A stretch of DNA of 57,056 nucleotides from Chitinophagaceae bacterium UBA2791 (GCA_002352105.1 DEHV01000061.1:41103-98158); one strand, 5' to 3'. Shown: positions 8,021 through 17,666, counted from the stretch's first letter. The notes: generated by a model not told the origin, from the sequence alone. Made by a program: numbers and translations.

Positions 8021-8467
8021 ACAACGCTGCGCAATCAAGCGAAATCGGGCTTTCGAACGGACTTTCAACACCCTCCGGCTAAGCCCCGCATACCGGCATA
8101 TGTTAACCCATACGCGGGCAATTTACCGCATCAGATGCGAACAGACTTTTACTTTTAACCCTAGGCTCCCGCTATGACCAGGAACCCAGGACATAGCGGC
8201 GAAGGATCTAAGCGTTAAACCCATTGCAGAAATTGACCGCATCGGATGTGAGCAAGCCATTTGTTTTAAAAGCCAGCGACCCCAACACATAAATCCTATA
8301 GGCGGACGATCCAAGCGTTAACCGATATACAGCGCTTAGCCGCATCAGGCAGGCCATACGTTAAAGCCATATCTCCCGAGAAATAAGGTCCCGGCGCAGC
8401 AGCAACGATCTGACCTTAAAAAAAGCTAAACTATTCCCGGCAGCATGGCGAAATTGCAGTATTAAGG
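8021..8467. repeat. Gene-free region with degenerate tandem repeats of about 105 bp
   Basis: No plausible coding frame is seen. A core reading roughly gttaa(a)cc...accgcatcagatg recurs at 8097-8139, 8208-8250 and 8311-8353, spaced 111 and 103 bases, with a partial fourth start at about 8354. Separately, the end of the preceding gene (ctttaaaaaaggctaaac, then gcgaaat at 8039) recurs at 8414 with gcgaaat at 8448. Both landmarks keep the offset of 409 bases. The region looks like old, decayed duplications. No tRNA or riboswitch was recognised. Confidence 0.6.
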
Positions 8468-8475
8468 TATCTTTG
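8468..8475 (+). promoter_or_regulatory. -7 promoter box of mnmA, five bases from the ATG
   Basis: TATCTTTG matches TAnnTTTG. Only five bases separate it from ATG 8481, so the mRNA would be leaderless or nearly so. Confidence 0.55.
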
Positions 8476-8480
8476 CGCCC

Positions 8481-9572
8481 ATGAGCCGGAAAGGAAAAGT
8501 GTTAGTTGCCATGAGCGGCGGGATCGACAGCACCGTCGCCGCGCTGATGCTTCATGACCAGGGTTATGAAGTAGTGGGGATCACTATGAAAACATGGGAC
8601 TATGCCTCCAGCGGTCCCGGCAAAAAAGAAACCGGCTGCTGCAACCTCGATTCCTTTAACGACGCCCGTATGGCGGCCGTTCAGCATGGCTTCCCGCATT
8701 TTGTGCTGGATATCAGGGATGAATTCGGCGATTTTGTGATCGATAATTTTGTAGAAGAATACCTGGCCGGCAGAACGCCCAACCCCTGCGTGATGTGCAA
8801 TACGCATATCAAATGGAGGGCCTTGCTGAAAAGGGCAAATGCGCTGGACTGCGAGTTTATCGCCACGGGGCATTATGCCAATATCCGCCAGGGAGAAAAC
8901 GGCCGTTTCTATCTATCCAAAGGGCTCGATGAATTAAAAGACCAGAGTTATGTGCTCTGGGGACTTCCCCAGGACCTGCTGTCGCGCACCTTGCTGCCGC
9001 TGGGCTCTTTCCGCAAGCCCGAAATAAGGGAAATGGCTATCGGCTACGGCTACCCGGAACTCGCAAAAAAAAGCGAGAGCTATGAAATCTGTTTCGTTCC
9101 CGACAACGATTACCGCGGCTTCCTGAAACGCAGGATACCTACCCTGGAATCATCGGTGGAAGGAGGCAATTTTATTGATAAATCCGGGAAAGTGCTGGGC
9201 CGGCACAGGGGATATCCCTTTTATACCATCGGTCAGCGTAAGGGATTGGATATCGCTTTGGGCAAACCCGCTTATGTGACCGGAATCGTGCCGGAAACCA
9301 ATACCATCGTATTGGGCGATGAGGACGACCTGAACCGGTCGGAAATGCTGGTAAGCAAGATCAACTGGATCAAATACGACGGCGTTACGCCCGGAATGGA
9401 AGCCGTTACCAAGATCAGGTATAAGGACAAGGGCGCCCTTTCGCAACTGTACCCTCATGAAAAAGGCATTGCCGTTAACTTTTTTGAAGAAGTAAAAAGC
9501 ATTGCGCCCGGACAGAGCGCTGTTTTCTATGAAGGGGATGATGTGATCGGCGGAGGCATTATCCAGCTTTAA
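8481..9572 (+). CDS. mnmA: tRNA-specific 2-thiouridylase
   Basis: Thiolates U34 of Lys, Glu and Gln tRNAs in the cytosol using ATP and a sulfur relay. It is 363 residues long. The ATP-binding PP-loop SGGIDST is at 12-18. The catalytic cysteine Cys103 lies in NPCVMCN and the partner Cys204 in SYEICFVP, the spacing expected for the family. ATGHYA and the C-terminal segment YTIGQRKGLDIALGKPAYVT are also typical. The gene is monocistronic by appearance. About 100 bases separate it from the next gene. Confidence 0.97.
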   Translation: MSRKGKVLVAMSGGIDSTVAALMLHDQGYEVVGITMKTWDYASSGPGKKETGCCNLDSFNDARMAAVQHGFPHFVLDIRDEFGDFVIDNFVEEYLAGRTPNPCVMCNTHIKWRALLKRANALDCEFIATGHYANIRQGENGRFYLSKGLDELKDQSYVLWGLPQDLLSRTLLPLGSFRKPEIREMAIGYGYPELAKKSESYEICFVPDNDYRGFLKRRIPTLESSVEGGNFIDKSGKVLGRHRGYPFYTIGQRKGLDIALGKPAYVTGIVPETNTIVLGDEDDLNRSEMLVSKINWIKYDGVTPGMEAVTKIRYKDKGALSQLYPHEKGIAVNFFEEVKSIAPGQSAVFYEGDDVIGGGIIQL

Positions 9573-9670
9573 ACCTTTTCGGTCAACCAGTTAAGGGCAA
9601 TATTTTTCCTGTTTTTCCGTTATGTTGAAACACTATTTTACCCCGGAAGGGCGCGCTTAGCTTTCATCTT

Positions 9671-10441
9671 ATGAAAAGAATCTGCTATTTTATTTTTGTC
9701 CTTCTGCCAGCGGCTGTTTTGATGGGGTCCTGCGAAAAAAAAACCGACTCTCCCTTTGAAGGCTCGCTTAACGAATATTTGCCTCTCCAGGTCGGGAAAT
9801 ATATCCGTTATCAGCTGGATTCCACCGTATATATTCATTTTGGTCAGCGGGATACCGTTATCTCCTACGAGGCCAAGGATGTGGTGGAAGAAGAAATAAC
9901 GGATAATGCGGGCCGGCAGGGATTCAGGGTGGTCCGGTACCTGCGGGATGCCGGCAGCGCGGAAGATACGGAATGGACCTCGGCGCTTGCATACCGGGTA
10001 ACGCCCACGCGCGAAAGCATAGAGATTTTAGAAGACAACCTGAAATTCCAGAAGCTGAGGATCCCTCTGAAAGACGGATACCATTGGCATGGCAACAGCT
10101 TTCTGCCCTACTCGCCTTATTATACGGTTTACCAGTTCAGCAACGATGAAGACATCGATATATGGGATTATACCTACCATAACGTCAACCAGCCAACGCT
10201 GATCGACGGCAAACAGTTCGACAATACGGTCACCGTTATCCAGGTTGCGGATTCTGTCAACGTGCCCATTACGTATCCGGACGGATTGGCCTACCGGAAT
10301 TACTGGGTTGAACAATATGCAAAAGGGATCGGGCTGATCTATAAAGAGGTTGCCATGTGGGAATACCAACCCCCGAACGGAGGCAACCCGGGCTATAAGA
10401 CCGGATTCGGTATCAAAATGACCATACTCGATCACAATTGA
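9671..10441 (+). CDS. Hypothetical lipoprotein
   Basis: A 256-residue protein not recognised beyond a lipoprotein signal: basic start MKRIC, hydrophobic stretch, then MGSC with Cys21 as the likely lipidated residue, followed by a polar linker (EKKTDSPFEGSLNEY). The rest contains short strands rich in Tyr, Val and Asp (for example LPLQVGKYIRYQLDSTVYI) and shows no catalytic motif. Probably anchored to the membrane facing the periplasm or the surface. It precedes the secreted subtilase by 95 bases. Confidence 0.72.
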   Translation: MKRICYFIFVLLPAAVLMGSCEKKTDSPFEGSLNEYLPLQVGKYIRYQLDSTVYIHFGQRDTVISYEAKDVVEEEITDNAGRQGFRVVRYLRDAGSAEDTEWTSALAYRVTPTRESIEILEDNLKFQKLRIPLKDGYHWHGNSFLPYSPYYTVYQFSNDEDIDIWDYTYHNVNQPTLIDGKQFDNTVTVIQVADSVNVPITYPDGLAYRNYWVEQYAKGIGLIYKEVAMWEYQPPNGGNPGYKTGFGIKMTILDHN

Positions 10442-10459
10442 CGAAGCGGCGCGAATGCC

Positions 10460-10482
10460 CGGCAGGAACGTAATACCTGCCG
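10460..10482 (+). terminator. Possible hairpin after the lipoprotein gene
   Basis: Arms cggcagg (10460-10466) and cctgccg (10476-10482) with a nine-base loop, 19 bases after the stop. There is no T run, so termination is uncertain. Confidence 0.35.
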
Positions 10483-10536
10483 AGTGATCGCCCTTGAAGA
10501 TCAACCCTCAAAAATCCGGCCCCCAATGTATGCCAG

Positions 10537-12252
10537 ATGAAAAAAATATTCTTCCTGATACCGGTAGCGATCGCCGTTTCCCTGGCAACAAATGCCCAGA
10601 ACAGGCATCTTATCCGCTTTAAAGACAAACAGAGCCCTGTTTATTCGCTCGCAGCGCCATCCGCCTACCTGTCGGAAAAATCCATTTTAAGACGGGCGCG
10701 GCAAAACATACCTGTCGATTCCACCGACCTCCCGGTGAACCCCTATTACCTGAACAGCATTGCCGGTATCCCCGGCGTAACCATCCTAAGCGTTTCCAAA
10801 TGGCTTAACCAGGCATTGGTGGAAATCCCCGATGACGACGCACTGAACAAGATCATGGAACTTCCCTTTGTGGTTCGCCAGACCGTCCGCCCCATAAAAA
10901 CCAGGACCAGCGGAGCGGGAAGCCCTGATAAGAAATTTGATGAACCGCGGGACAGCCTGCAACCGCGTTCCGCTACAAATAAACCGCCCTCGAGAACCAG
11001 GGCTACCGGAATCGCCGACGACGCCGCGCATTACGGCGCGAGCTACGACCAGATCCGCATTCATGAAGGAGAATACCTTCACAACCTGGGGTTCCGCGGC
11101 GAGGGCATAAGCATAGCCATCCTCGACGCCGGGTTTTCGGGATACCTCACCAACCCCGCTTTTGAAAGAACGCGCGCGCAGAACAGGATAAAGGGGGAAT
11201 ACGATTTCGTAAATAACGAGTACAGCGTCAACGAAGACCATTCGCACGGGCTGCATTGTTTCTCCACCATGGCCGCGGATATCCCCGGCGTTATGGTAGG
11301 CAGCGCGCCCCAGGCAGATTTTTACCTGTACAGAACAGAGAATGTGTTGTCTGAAAGCATTGCCGAAGAACAGTTCTGGGCTTCCGCCGCAGAAAAAGCA
11401 GATAGCGTGGGGGCCGATATGATCTCCTCCTCCCTGGGTTATGTCAGTTTCGACGACCCCTCCCTCAATCATAGCTATGCGCAACGCGATGGCAATACCG
11501 CGCTCATCACCAATGCGGCCGACCTTGCCGCAAAAAAAGGAATGATCGTCATGGCGGCCTGCGGCAACTCGGGAACTTCATCAACCGAAAGCAAATACGT
11601 AATGTGCCCGGCAGATGGCGACAGCGTGGTCACTGTTGGCGCCGTGGATGCAGCGGGACTAATTGCCGGATTCAGTTCCTGGGGCCCCAACGGCGCCGGA
11701 CTGCTAAAACCCAATATTGTTTCGATGGGCAGGGCGGCATCCTATATCACAGTAAGCGGAACGCCAGGAACGGGAAACGGCACTTCGCTCGCCACTCCGA
11801 ACATAGCCGGACTGATTGCCTGTTTATGGCAGGCGTTCCGGGAATTTTCGAATATGGAGATCAAGGAAGCCGTAGAGAAAAGCGCCGACAAATACAATAA
11901 TCCCGATGACCGTTACGGGTATGGCATTCCCAATTTCCGGGTAGCTTATACGCTGCTGCAGCAAAAGCGCGAAGCAAGGGCTCAGGGCATCCTGAAAGAC
12001 AAATGGATCAAAGCGTTTCCGCTGCCGGTGAAAAAAGACTTTACCGTATTGCTGAAGGCCCCGTCTTCCGGGAATGCCAATATCCAGATCATCGATCTCT
12101 CCGGTCGCATATGGCAAAGCCTGAAGATCCAGACGCTGGAAAATAATTTTTACCATATCCCCATGAGCATCCCTGCTTCAGCCGCAGGCATGTACTACCT
12201 GCGGTATAACGATGGTAAAAACAAGGCTACGCTGGAGTTACCGAAGTTCTAA
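10537..12252 (+). CDS. Secreted subtilisin-like serine protease (S8) with C-terminal sorting-type domain
   Basis: A 571-residue exported protease. The signal peptide covers about 1-20 (MKKIFFLIPVAIAVSLATNA). A propeptide-like region follows, with a low-complexity stretch near 122-158. The catalytic triad is Asp197 (AILDAGF), His237 (HSHGLH) and Ser417 (GTSLATP), with oxyanion Asn344 in AACGNSG. The last 80 or so residues (KAFPLPVKKDFTVLLKAP, IQIIDLSGRIWQ, AAGMYYLRY) look like the beta-sandwich sorting domain of type IX secretion cargo, so surface or extracellular location is inferred. Its 3' end overlaps the convergent rsmB by 26 bp. Confidence 0.88.
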   Translation: MKKIFFLIPVAIAVSLATNAQNRHLIRFKDKQSPVYSLAAPSAYLSEKSILRRARQNIPVDSTDLPVNPYYLNSIAGIPGVTILSVSKWLNQALVEIPDDDALNKIMELPFVVRQTVRPIKTRTSGAGSPDKKFDEPRDSLQPRSATNKPPSRTRATGIADDAAHYGASYDQIRIHEGEYLHNLGFRGEGISIAILDAGFSGYLTNPAFERTRAQNRIKGEYDFVNNEYSVNEDHSHGLHCFSTMAADIPGVMVGSAPQADFYLYRTENVLSESIAEEQFWASAAEKADSVGADMISSSLGYVSFDDPSLNHSYAQRDGNTALITNAADLAAKKGMIVMAACGNSGTSSTESKYVMCPADGDSVVTVGAVDAAGLIAGFSSWGPNGAGLLKPNIVSMGRAASYITVSGTPGTGNGTSLATPNIAGLIACLWQAFREFSNMEIKEAVEKSADKYNNPDDRYGYGIPNFRVAYTLLQQKREARAQGILKDKWIKAFPLPVKKDFTVLLKAPSSGNANIQIIDLSGRIWQSLKIQTLENNFYHIPMSIPASAAGMYYLRYNDGKNKATLELPKF

Positions 12253-13573
12253 ACAACGCAGCGAACAAGGTATCGGCCTTGTCGGCATAGCCTTCGATCA
12301 TACGCATTTCCAACAACTCCAACCCGTATCCGGATTGAAAGGCCCGCGCCGCTTCTTCATTTTCCTTCCTGAAAACAGAGCAGGTGATGTACAAGAGGTA
12401 TCCTTGTTTTTTTATAAAAGGCAGCGTTGCTTTCACCAATCTCCGCTGCAAGTCTGCATACCGCTCGATCTCCCTCCGCTTAAAAAAAGAAAGCTGTTCA
12501 GGCGTCCTGCTCCAGGTTCCCGAACCCGAGCAGGGGGCGTCGACAATGACCAGGTCGAAGGAGGAAGGCTCCGGCGGAACGATCGTATTCTTTTGGGGGC
12601 GCATCGCGCGGGCATCCGGGCCGGGCGGCGATTGCGAAGAAGAAACAACATTTTTTGCCGATCCCGGAACACTGGCGCCCAATGCTGCAGACGATTGCGA
12701 GACATTATTCGAAGGAAAGTCGTTTACCTCCAGCCTGGAAAGATCCATAACAAAGGCATGGGGCTTCCCGATGCCCGCGCGGGCAAATCGCTCCTCCAGC
12801 CGGGCCAGGCTATTTTTACGTATATCAGTTACCGTTATATCAACAACGTTCAGCAGATCATGCGCCAGGATAGACTTACCGCCGCCGCCGGCGCAGCAGT
12901 CCCAGATTTTTGCCGGAACGGGCAACTGATCTTTAATCAGCCTTAGCAGCTCGCCGGTCCGTTGCGAGCTAAGATCCTGCACCACAATTTCCCGGTCGAC
13001 CGCGGCGATCGCGTCGATGGGGAAACCATTCGGAAGCCTGACCGCATTGGGCGCTATAAGATCGAAGGGCGCCTGTTTTTCCCCAAGCCGGGAAAGGACC
13101 TGCGCTTCATAGCCCGGCCTTATCCGGATAAAAAGATCGGGTTGCCGCAGGTGAGAGCAAATAAACAACTCCTTATTTATCGATTCGCTCAGTTCTTCTG
13201 CGCAAGGAAAAATGGATGCAGGTAAAAACTCCGGGTATACATGACAGATATGATCGATCCTGGTTGAGGCATCGGGAAAATCATGGGTTTCCAGGAACTC
13301 CTTCCATGAGGGGGGCAGGAATTCCAGCAACGCTGTTTTTTTTTCGGCAGACAAAAAAAGACCGGCTTTGATCCTTTCCTCAATGTCCAGATCCGGCAAC
13401 GCCCGGCCTATCCGCCAGCAGGCATAGCAAAGCCCCGCGATATGTTTCCGGTCTGTCGACCCGTATTTTTTATGGGCTTTAAAAAAAGATTTCAGGTAGG
13501 CGGCAAAGGGCTGCCCTCCGTCGTATCCGGCGATAAGTTGTACAGCAGCATGCAGATGCGCATAAAATATCAT
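12227..13573 (-). CDS. RsmB/NOP-family rRNA (cytosine-C5) methyltransferase
   Basis: SAM-dependent m5C methyltransferase of the Fmu/RsmB group, 448 residues. SAM-binding motif WDCCAGGGGKS, strand DITVTDIRKNSLARLEER, catalytic motifs DAPCSGSGTWSR and ITCSVFRKENE are all present. Between DLSRLE and FDLVIVDAPCSG there is an extra run of about 50 residues rich in Ser, Pro, Asn and Gln (from NDFPSNN to PPEPSS) where relatives have a short link. The gene follows sucB by two bases and is probably cotranscribed with the 2-oxoglutarate dehydrogenase genes. It could act on 16S C967 or a related site. Confidence 0.88.
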   Translation of the reverse strand: MIFYAHLHAAVQLIAGYDGGQPFAAYLKSFFKAHKKYGSTDRKHIAGLCYACWRIGRALPDLDIEERIKAGLFLSAEKKTALLEFLPPSWKEFLETHDFPDASTRIDHICHVYPEFLPASIFPCAEELSESINKELFICSHLRQPDLFIRIRPGYEAQVLSRLGEKQAPFDLIAPNAVRLPNGFPIDAIAAVDREIVVQDLSSQRTGELLRLIKDQLPVPAKIWDCCAGGGGKSILAHDLLNVVDITVTDIRKNSLARLEERFARAGIGKPHAFVMDLSRLEVNDFPSNNVSQSSAALGASVPGSAKNVVSSSQSPPGPDARAMRPQKNTIVPPEPSSFDLVIVDAPCSGSGTWSRTPEQLSFFKRREIERYADLQRRLVKATLPFIKKQGYLLYITCSVFRKENEEAARAFQSGYGLELLEMRMIEGYADKADTLFAALFRTSVTPA

Positions 13574-13575
13574 CC

Positions 13576-14811
13576 TTATAGATCCAGCAGGCTCTTAATC
13601 GGGTCTTTCCCAAACAACAGCAGCTCGGGGTTTTCCAGTAATTCCTTCACCCTTACCAGGAAGCTCACCGATTCGCGGCCGTCGATAATGCGGTGATCGT
13701 AGCTCAGCGCAATGTACATCATTGGCCTGATCACGACCTGGCCACTCACTGCCACCGGTCTGTCCTGTATCTTATGCATACCCAGGATCGCCGACTGGGG
13801 GATATTAATGATCGGGGTGCTCATCAGGGAGCCGAATACGCCTCCGTTGGTAATGGTAAAAGTGCCGCCCTGCATTTCTTCCAGGCTGAGCTTGTTCTCC
13901 CTGGCCTTGGTCGCCAGTTCGATCACCTTTCGCTCGATCTCGGCCATATCCAGGCTTTCGGCATTTCGTATAACCGGCACCACCAGCCCTTTCGGCGCGG
14001 AAACGGCAATAGAGATATCGCAATAGTCGTGATATATGATCTCTTCCTTATCGATATATGCATTCACGGAAGGCCATTCCTGCAACGCAAAACAGCAGGC
14101 TTTGGTAAAAAAACTCATGAAGCCCAGTCCAACGCCATGCGCTTCCTTGAATTTATCCTTGTATTTCGCCCGCGTTTCCATGATGCGGCTCATGTCCACT
14201 TCATTAAAAGTGGTAAGCATCGCCGTTGAATTCTTGGCTTCCACCAACCGACGGGAAATGGTTTTCCGGAGATTGCTCATCTTCTCTTTCTTCTCCTCCC
14301 GGCTGAACAATGCCTGTCCCGGTTTTCTACCCGGATTGCTCAGCGCGTCCAATACATCGTGCTTTAATATTTTGCCCTGGTATCCCGAAGGCGTAACGGT
14401 TTTGGGATCCAGTTTTTTATCGGCGATAATGGCTGAAGCAACCGGCGTAGCCTTAATATCGGCTCGTTGTTCAGGTTTGGCCGGCTGGCTGGCCGCGGCG
14501 GTTGCCGATGCGGCAGGCGGGGCCGGTTGATCTGTTCCCTGGGGAGAAGGCTGCGAAGCGGCTCCGGCGGGTTTTTCGGCGGCATCGTCTATTTGGCCCA
14601 GCAGGTCGCCGATATTCAACGTATCGCCTTCCGCTGCAACCGTTTTCAGCAGGCCTGCTTTTTCAGCATTCACTTCAAAGGTCGCTTTTTCGCTTTCCAG
14701 CTCGGCCAGCACCTCATCCCGCTCAACCCAATCGCCGTCTTTCTTAACCCATTTAAGCAAGGAAACTTCGCTTATTGACTCTCCTACCGTTGGAACTTTT
14801 ATATCGATCAT
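13576..14811 (-). CDS. sucB: 2-oxoglutarate dehydrogenase E2, dihydrolipoyllysine-residue succinyltransferase
   Basis: Core enzyme of the 2-oxoglutarate dehydrogenase complex, transferring succinyl from lipoyl to CoA in the TCA cycle. It is 411 residues long. The lipoyl domain covers about 1-75, with lipoylated Lys42 in ESEKATFEV. An Ala/Pro/Gln-rich linker runs from about 80 to 115. A peripheral-subunit-binding domain follows (ATPVASAIIADKKLD, GYQGKILKHDVL). The catalytic domain ends with SYDHRIIDGRESVSFLVRVK, holding the conserved His and Asp. The gene is downstream of sucA by 92 bases and upstream of rsmB by two. Confidence 0.96.
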   Translation of the reverse strand: MIDIKVPTVGESISEVSLLKWVKKDGDWVERDEVLAELESEKATFEVNAEKAGLLKTVAAEGDTLNIGDLLGQIDDAAEKPAGAASQPSPQGTDQPAPPAASATAAASQPAKPEQRADIKATPVASAIIADKKLDPKTVTPSGYQGKILKHDVLDALSNPGRKPGQALFSREEKKEKMSNLRKTISRRLVEAKNSTAMLTTFNEVDMSRIMETRAKYKDKFKEAHGVGLGFMSFFTKACCFALQEWPSVNAYIDKEEIIYHDYCDISIAVSAPKGLVVPVIRNAESLDMAEIERKVIELATKARENKLSLEEMQGGTFTITNGGVFGSLMSTPIINIPQSAILGMHKIQDRPVAVSGQVVIRPMMYIALSYDHRIIDGRESVSFLVRVKELLENPELLLFGKDPIKSLLDL

Positions 14812-14903
14812 AATCGCTTAATTATTCTTGTTTGTTCGTGTTTATTGAATGTGAAATAAAGAACGCCTGTTTTCTTTCATTGCATCGCAGCGCTTTTATC
14901 CGC

Positions 14904-17666
14904 TCATATTCCAAAAGCGGTTTCAATGATCTCCGCCTGTTCCATGGCATGGACCTTGGCATATCCTGTCGCCGGCGAAGCGCTTGGCTGCCTGCTGATC
15001 ACGCCGTAGTTTATACTTTTCAGGTTCATTTGCAGGAACGAGGCCGCGCCCATGTTCAAGGGTTCTTCCTGCACCCAGAACCAGGTTGCTTTGTTGTACT
15101 TGTTGTACAATGCTTCCAATTGCTTAAGCGGAAGAGGATATATCTGTTCCAACCGGATGATGGCGGTATCCTTCCGGTTTTCTTTCTGCTGATGCGCGGC
15201 CAGGTCAAAATACACTTTGCCGCTGCAGAACAATACTTTTTTCACATTTGCCGGCTTGTCGATATACTGATCGTCGATCAGTTCCTTAAAGGATCCGGAG
15301 GTAAATTCTTCCATCGCCGAATAGGAACCGGGATGGCGAAGGTTGGCCTTCGGCGAGAAATTAACCAGGGGTTTCCGGAATGGCCAGCTCAGCTGCCTTC
15401 TAAGCGCATGAAAAAGATTTGCCGAGGTGGTGATATTGGTGATCACCATATTCAGCTCCGCGCAAAGCTGGAGAAAGCGTTCCATACGAGCGCTGGAATG
15501 TTCGGGGCCCTGTCCTTCATAACCATGCGGGAGCAGCAATACCAGGCCATTCATACGATTCCATTTTTGTTCCGCGCTGGCGACAAACTGGTCGATAATG
15601 ATCTGTGCGCCGTTGGCAAAATCGCCGAACTGGGCTTCCCAGATCACCAGGGTATTCGGGGTTGCCATTGCATATCCATATTCAAATCCCACTACTGCGT
15701 ACTCGCTTAGCAAGGAATTATAGATCCTCAACTGTCCGGCGGCGCCGGGTATCCTGCTCAGGCGGTTATATGCCCTGTCGCTGGTTTCATCGCGCAGGAC
15801 GGCATGCCGGTGAGAAAAAGTGCCCCTGCGGATATCCTGTCCGCTCATCCGCACATCTTTCCCTTCAAGCTGCAGGCTGCCGTAAGCCATCAGCTCGCCT
15901 GTGGACCAGTCGACCTTTCCCTGTTCTTTAAACAGTTTTATCTTATCAAGGATTATTTTTTCCACTTTCCGAAGCGGCTTGAAGTCCTCCGGCCAGCTCA
16001 TTGCGGCATCGAATACCTTTTTAAAATCTTCTTCGCTGATGCTGGTATCCGGCGATCGATCAAAATCTTCCACGCTTGCTTTTCTCAGGCTTTTCCACCA
16101 AAGCTCTGGCTGCTGATAATTATATGGAAGGGGATGCTGCTTAACATCGTCGAGTCTTTCCTGGAGATCCTGCCAAAACTGCTTTTCCATGTTCTTGGCC
16201 AGTTCTTTCGCATCGGTTTCCCCGTTTTCGAGCAGGTAGCTGGAATACACTTCCCTGGGATTGGGATGCTTATCGATGATCGCATACAATGCGGGCTGGG
16301 TGAACTTGGGATCGTCTCCCTCATTATGACCGTGCCTGCGGTAACAGACCATATCGATAAAAATATCCGAATTGAATTCCTGCCGGTACCGGGTCGCGAT
16401 CTCCGCGCATTTCACCACCGCTTCGGGGTCGTCCCCGTTAACGTGCAGCACGGGCGATTGGATCATCGCCGCAACAGCGGTGCAATAGTCGGAGCTCCGG
16501 GCATCGTCGAAATCGGTGGTAAACCCGATCTGGTTATTGATCACGAAGTGAATGGTCCCGCCGGTAAAATAACCGCTCAGGTTGCTCATCTGCGCCACTT
16601 CATATACTATTCCCTGGCCCGCGATGGACGCATCGCCATGAATCAATATGGGGAGTATCTTATCGTATTCGCTGCCATATACCACGTCGGCCTTGGCGCG
16701 CGCAAACCCGACGACCAGCGGATCGACGGCTTCCAGGTGGGAAGGGTTGGGACACAGTTTCAGGTGAACGGTCTTCCCATTGGGCGTTTTCACTTCGCTG
16801 CCAAAACCCATATGGTATTTAACGTCGCCGCTGCCCATGGTCTGGTCGACCTTTGCCGTTCCCTCAAATTCGCTGAATATCTGTTCGTATGTTTTCCCGA
16901 TGATATTGGCCAGCACATTCAGCCGGCCGCGATGCGCCATCCCGATCACCACTTCCTGCACGTCGTGATCTGCGGCCGTGGTGATGATCTCATCCAGGGC
17001 GGCGATGGTGGTCTCCCCTCCTTCGAGGGAAAATCTTTTCTGGCCCACATATTTTGTATGCAGGAATTTTTCAAACATCACCCCCTGGTTAAGCTTCTCC
17101 AGGATCCTTTTTTTCTTGGTCAGCGGTAGCGGCTGCAGCCAGTTTTTCTCTATTTCAGTGGTCAGCCAATCGACTTTTTTCTGGTCGCTGATGTATTTGA
17201 ATTCGATGCCCACATGGGCTGCATAACATTTCTGCAGGTGTTCCAGGATATTTTTAAGAGAGGTCGTCCCCAGCCCGATAAGGTTTCCCGCAAAAAAATT
17301 CTTTTGGAGATCCTCTTCGGTGAAACCGAAAAAGCCCAGATCAAGATTCGCCCCCCTGTCTTTCCGAGGACGGATAGGATTGGTCTTAGCGATCAGGTGC
17401 CCCTTGTTCCGGTATCCCAGGATCATCCGGTAGGCGCCCAGCTCCTTTTTCCAGTCTACCCCGTCGGCCGTAATATTCGGCAAGCTTTCCCCTGTCGCCG
17501 ACGGCTGCGGACCATTTGCCCCGTTCCGGGCGGAGATCGCAAAATCAAATCCTTCAAAAAACTTCCTTAGATCGGGGTCCACGGAAGCGGGGTCCCTTAC
17601 AAAATCCTGGTAAAGTCCTTCAATAAAAGCCGGGTGCGAATTGGTGATATAACTGAAATCCTTCAT
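14904..17666 (-). CDS. sucA: 2-oxoglutarate dehydrogenase E1, thiamine diphosphate dependent
   Basis: Decarboxylates 2-oxoglutarate and passes succinyl to the E2 lipoyl arm. It is 920 residues long, the usual size. The N-terminal E1 segment begins FSYITNSHPAFIEGLYQDFV. Active-site and cofactor blocks are MAHRGRLNVLANI, HGDASIAGQGIVYEV and FVINNQIGFTTDF. The C-terminal transketolase-like half holds RRGTFSHRHAVLRDE, WEAQFGDFANGAQIIIDQFV and HGYEGQGPEHSSARMERFLQ. The first gene of the sucA-sucB-rsmB run. A near-perfect palindrome lies 24-45 bases upstream of the ATG. Confidence 0.97.
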   Translation of the reverse strand: MKDFSYITNSHPAFIEGLYQDFVRDPASVDPDLRKFFEGFDFAISARNGANGPQPSATGESLPNITADGVDWKKELGAYRMILGYRNKGHLIAKTNPIRPRKDRGANLDLGFFGFTEEDLQKNFFAGNLIGLGTTSLKNILEHLQKCYAAHVGIEFKYISDQKKVDWLTTEIEKNWLQPLPLTKKKRILEKLNQGVMFEKFLHTKYVGQKRFSLEGGETTIAALDEIITTAADHDVQEVVIGMAHRGRLNVLANIIGKTYEQIFSEFEGTAKVDQTMGSGDVKYHMGFGSEVKTPNGKTVHLKLCPNPSHLEAVDPLVVGFARAKADVVYGSEYDKILPILIHGDASIAGQGIVYEVAQMSNLSGYFTGGTIHFVINNQIGFTTDFDDARSSDYCTAVAAMIQSPVLHVNGDDPEAVVKCAEIATRYRQEFNSDIFIDMVCYRRHGHNEGDDPKFTQPALYAIIDKHPNPREVYSSYLLENGETDAKELAKNMEKQFWQDLQERLDDVKQHPLPYNYQQPELWWKSLRKASVEDFDRSPDTSISEEDFKKVFDAAMSWPEDFKPLRKVEKIILDKIKLFKEQGKVDWSTGELMAYGSLQLEGKDVRMSGQDIRRGTFSHRHAVLRDETSDRAYNRLSRIPGAAGQLRIYNSLLSEYAVVGFEYGYAMATPNTLVIWEAQFGDFANGAQIIIDQFVASAEQKWNRMNGLVLLLPHGYEGQGPEHSSARMERFLQLCAELNMVITNITTSANLFHALRRQLSWPFRKPLVNFSPKANLRHPGSYSAMEEFTSGSFKELIDDQYIDKPANVKKVLFCSGKVYFDLAAHQQKENRKDTAIIRLEQIYPLPLKQLEALYNKYNKATWFWVQEEPLNMGAASFLQMNLKSINYGVISRQPSASPATGYAKVHAMEQAEIIETAFGI

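Noticed and set aside
8021..8480. Tandem units as a CRISPR array
   Set aside because: Units are diverged and uneven, with no short identical repeat and no cas gene in the window.
15804..17129. Long open frame (441 residues) on the plus strand inside sucA
   Set aside because: Antisense shadow of a firmly identified gene; its protein shows no family motif and is rich in Ile/His/Phe as expected from reversed codons.
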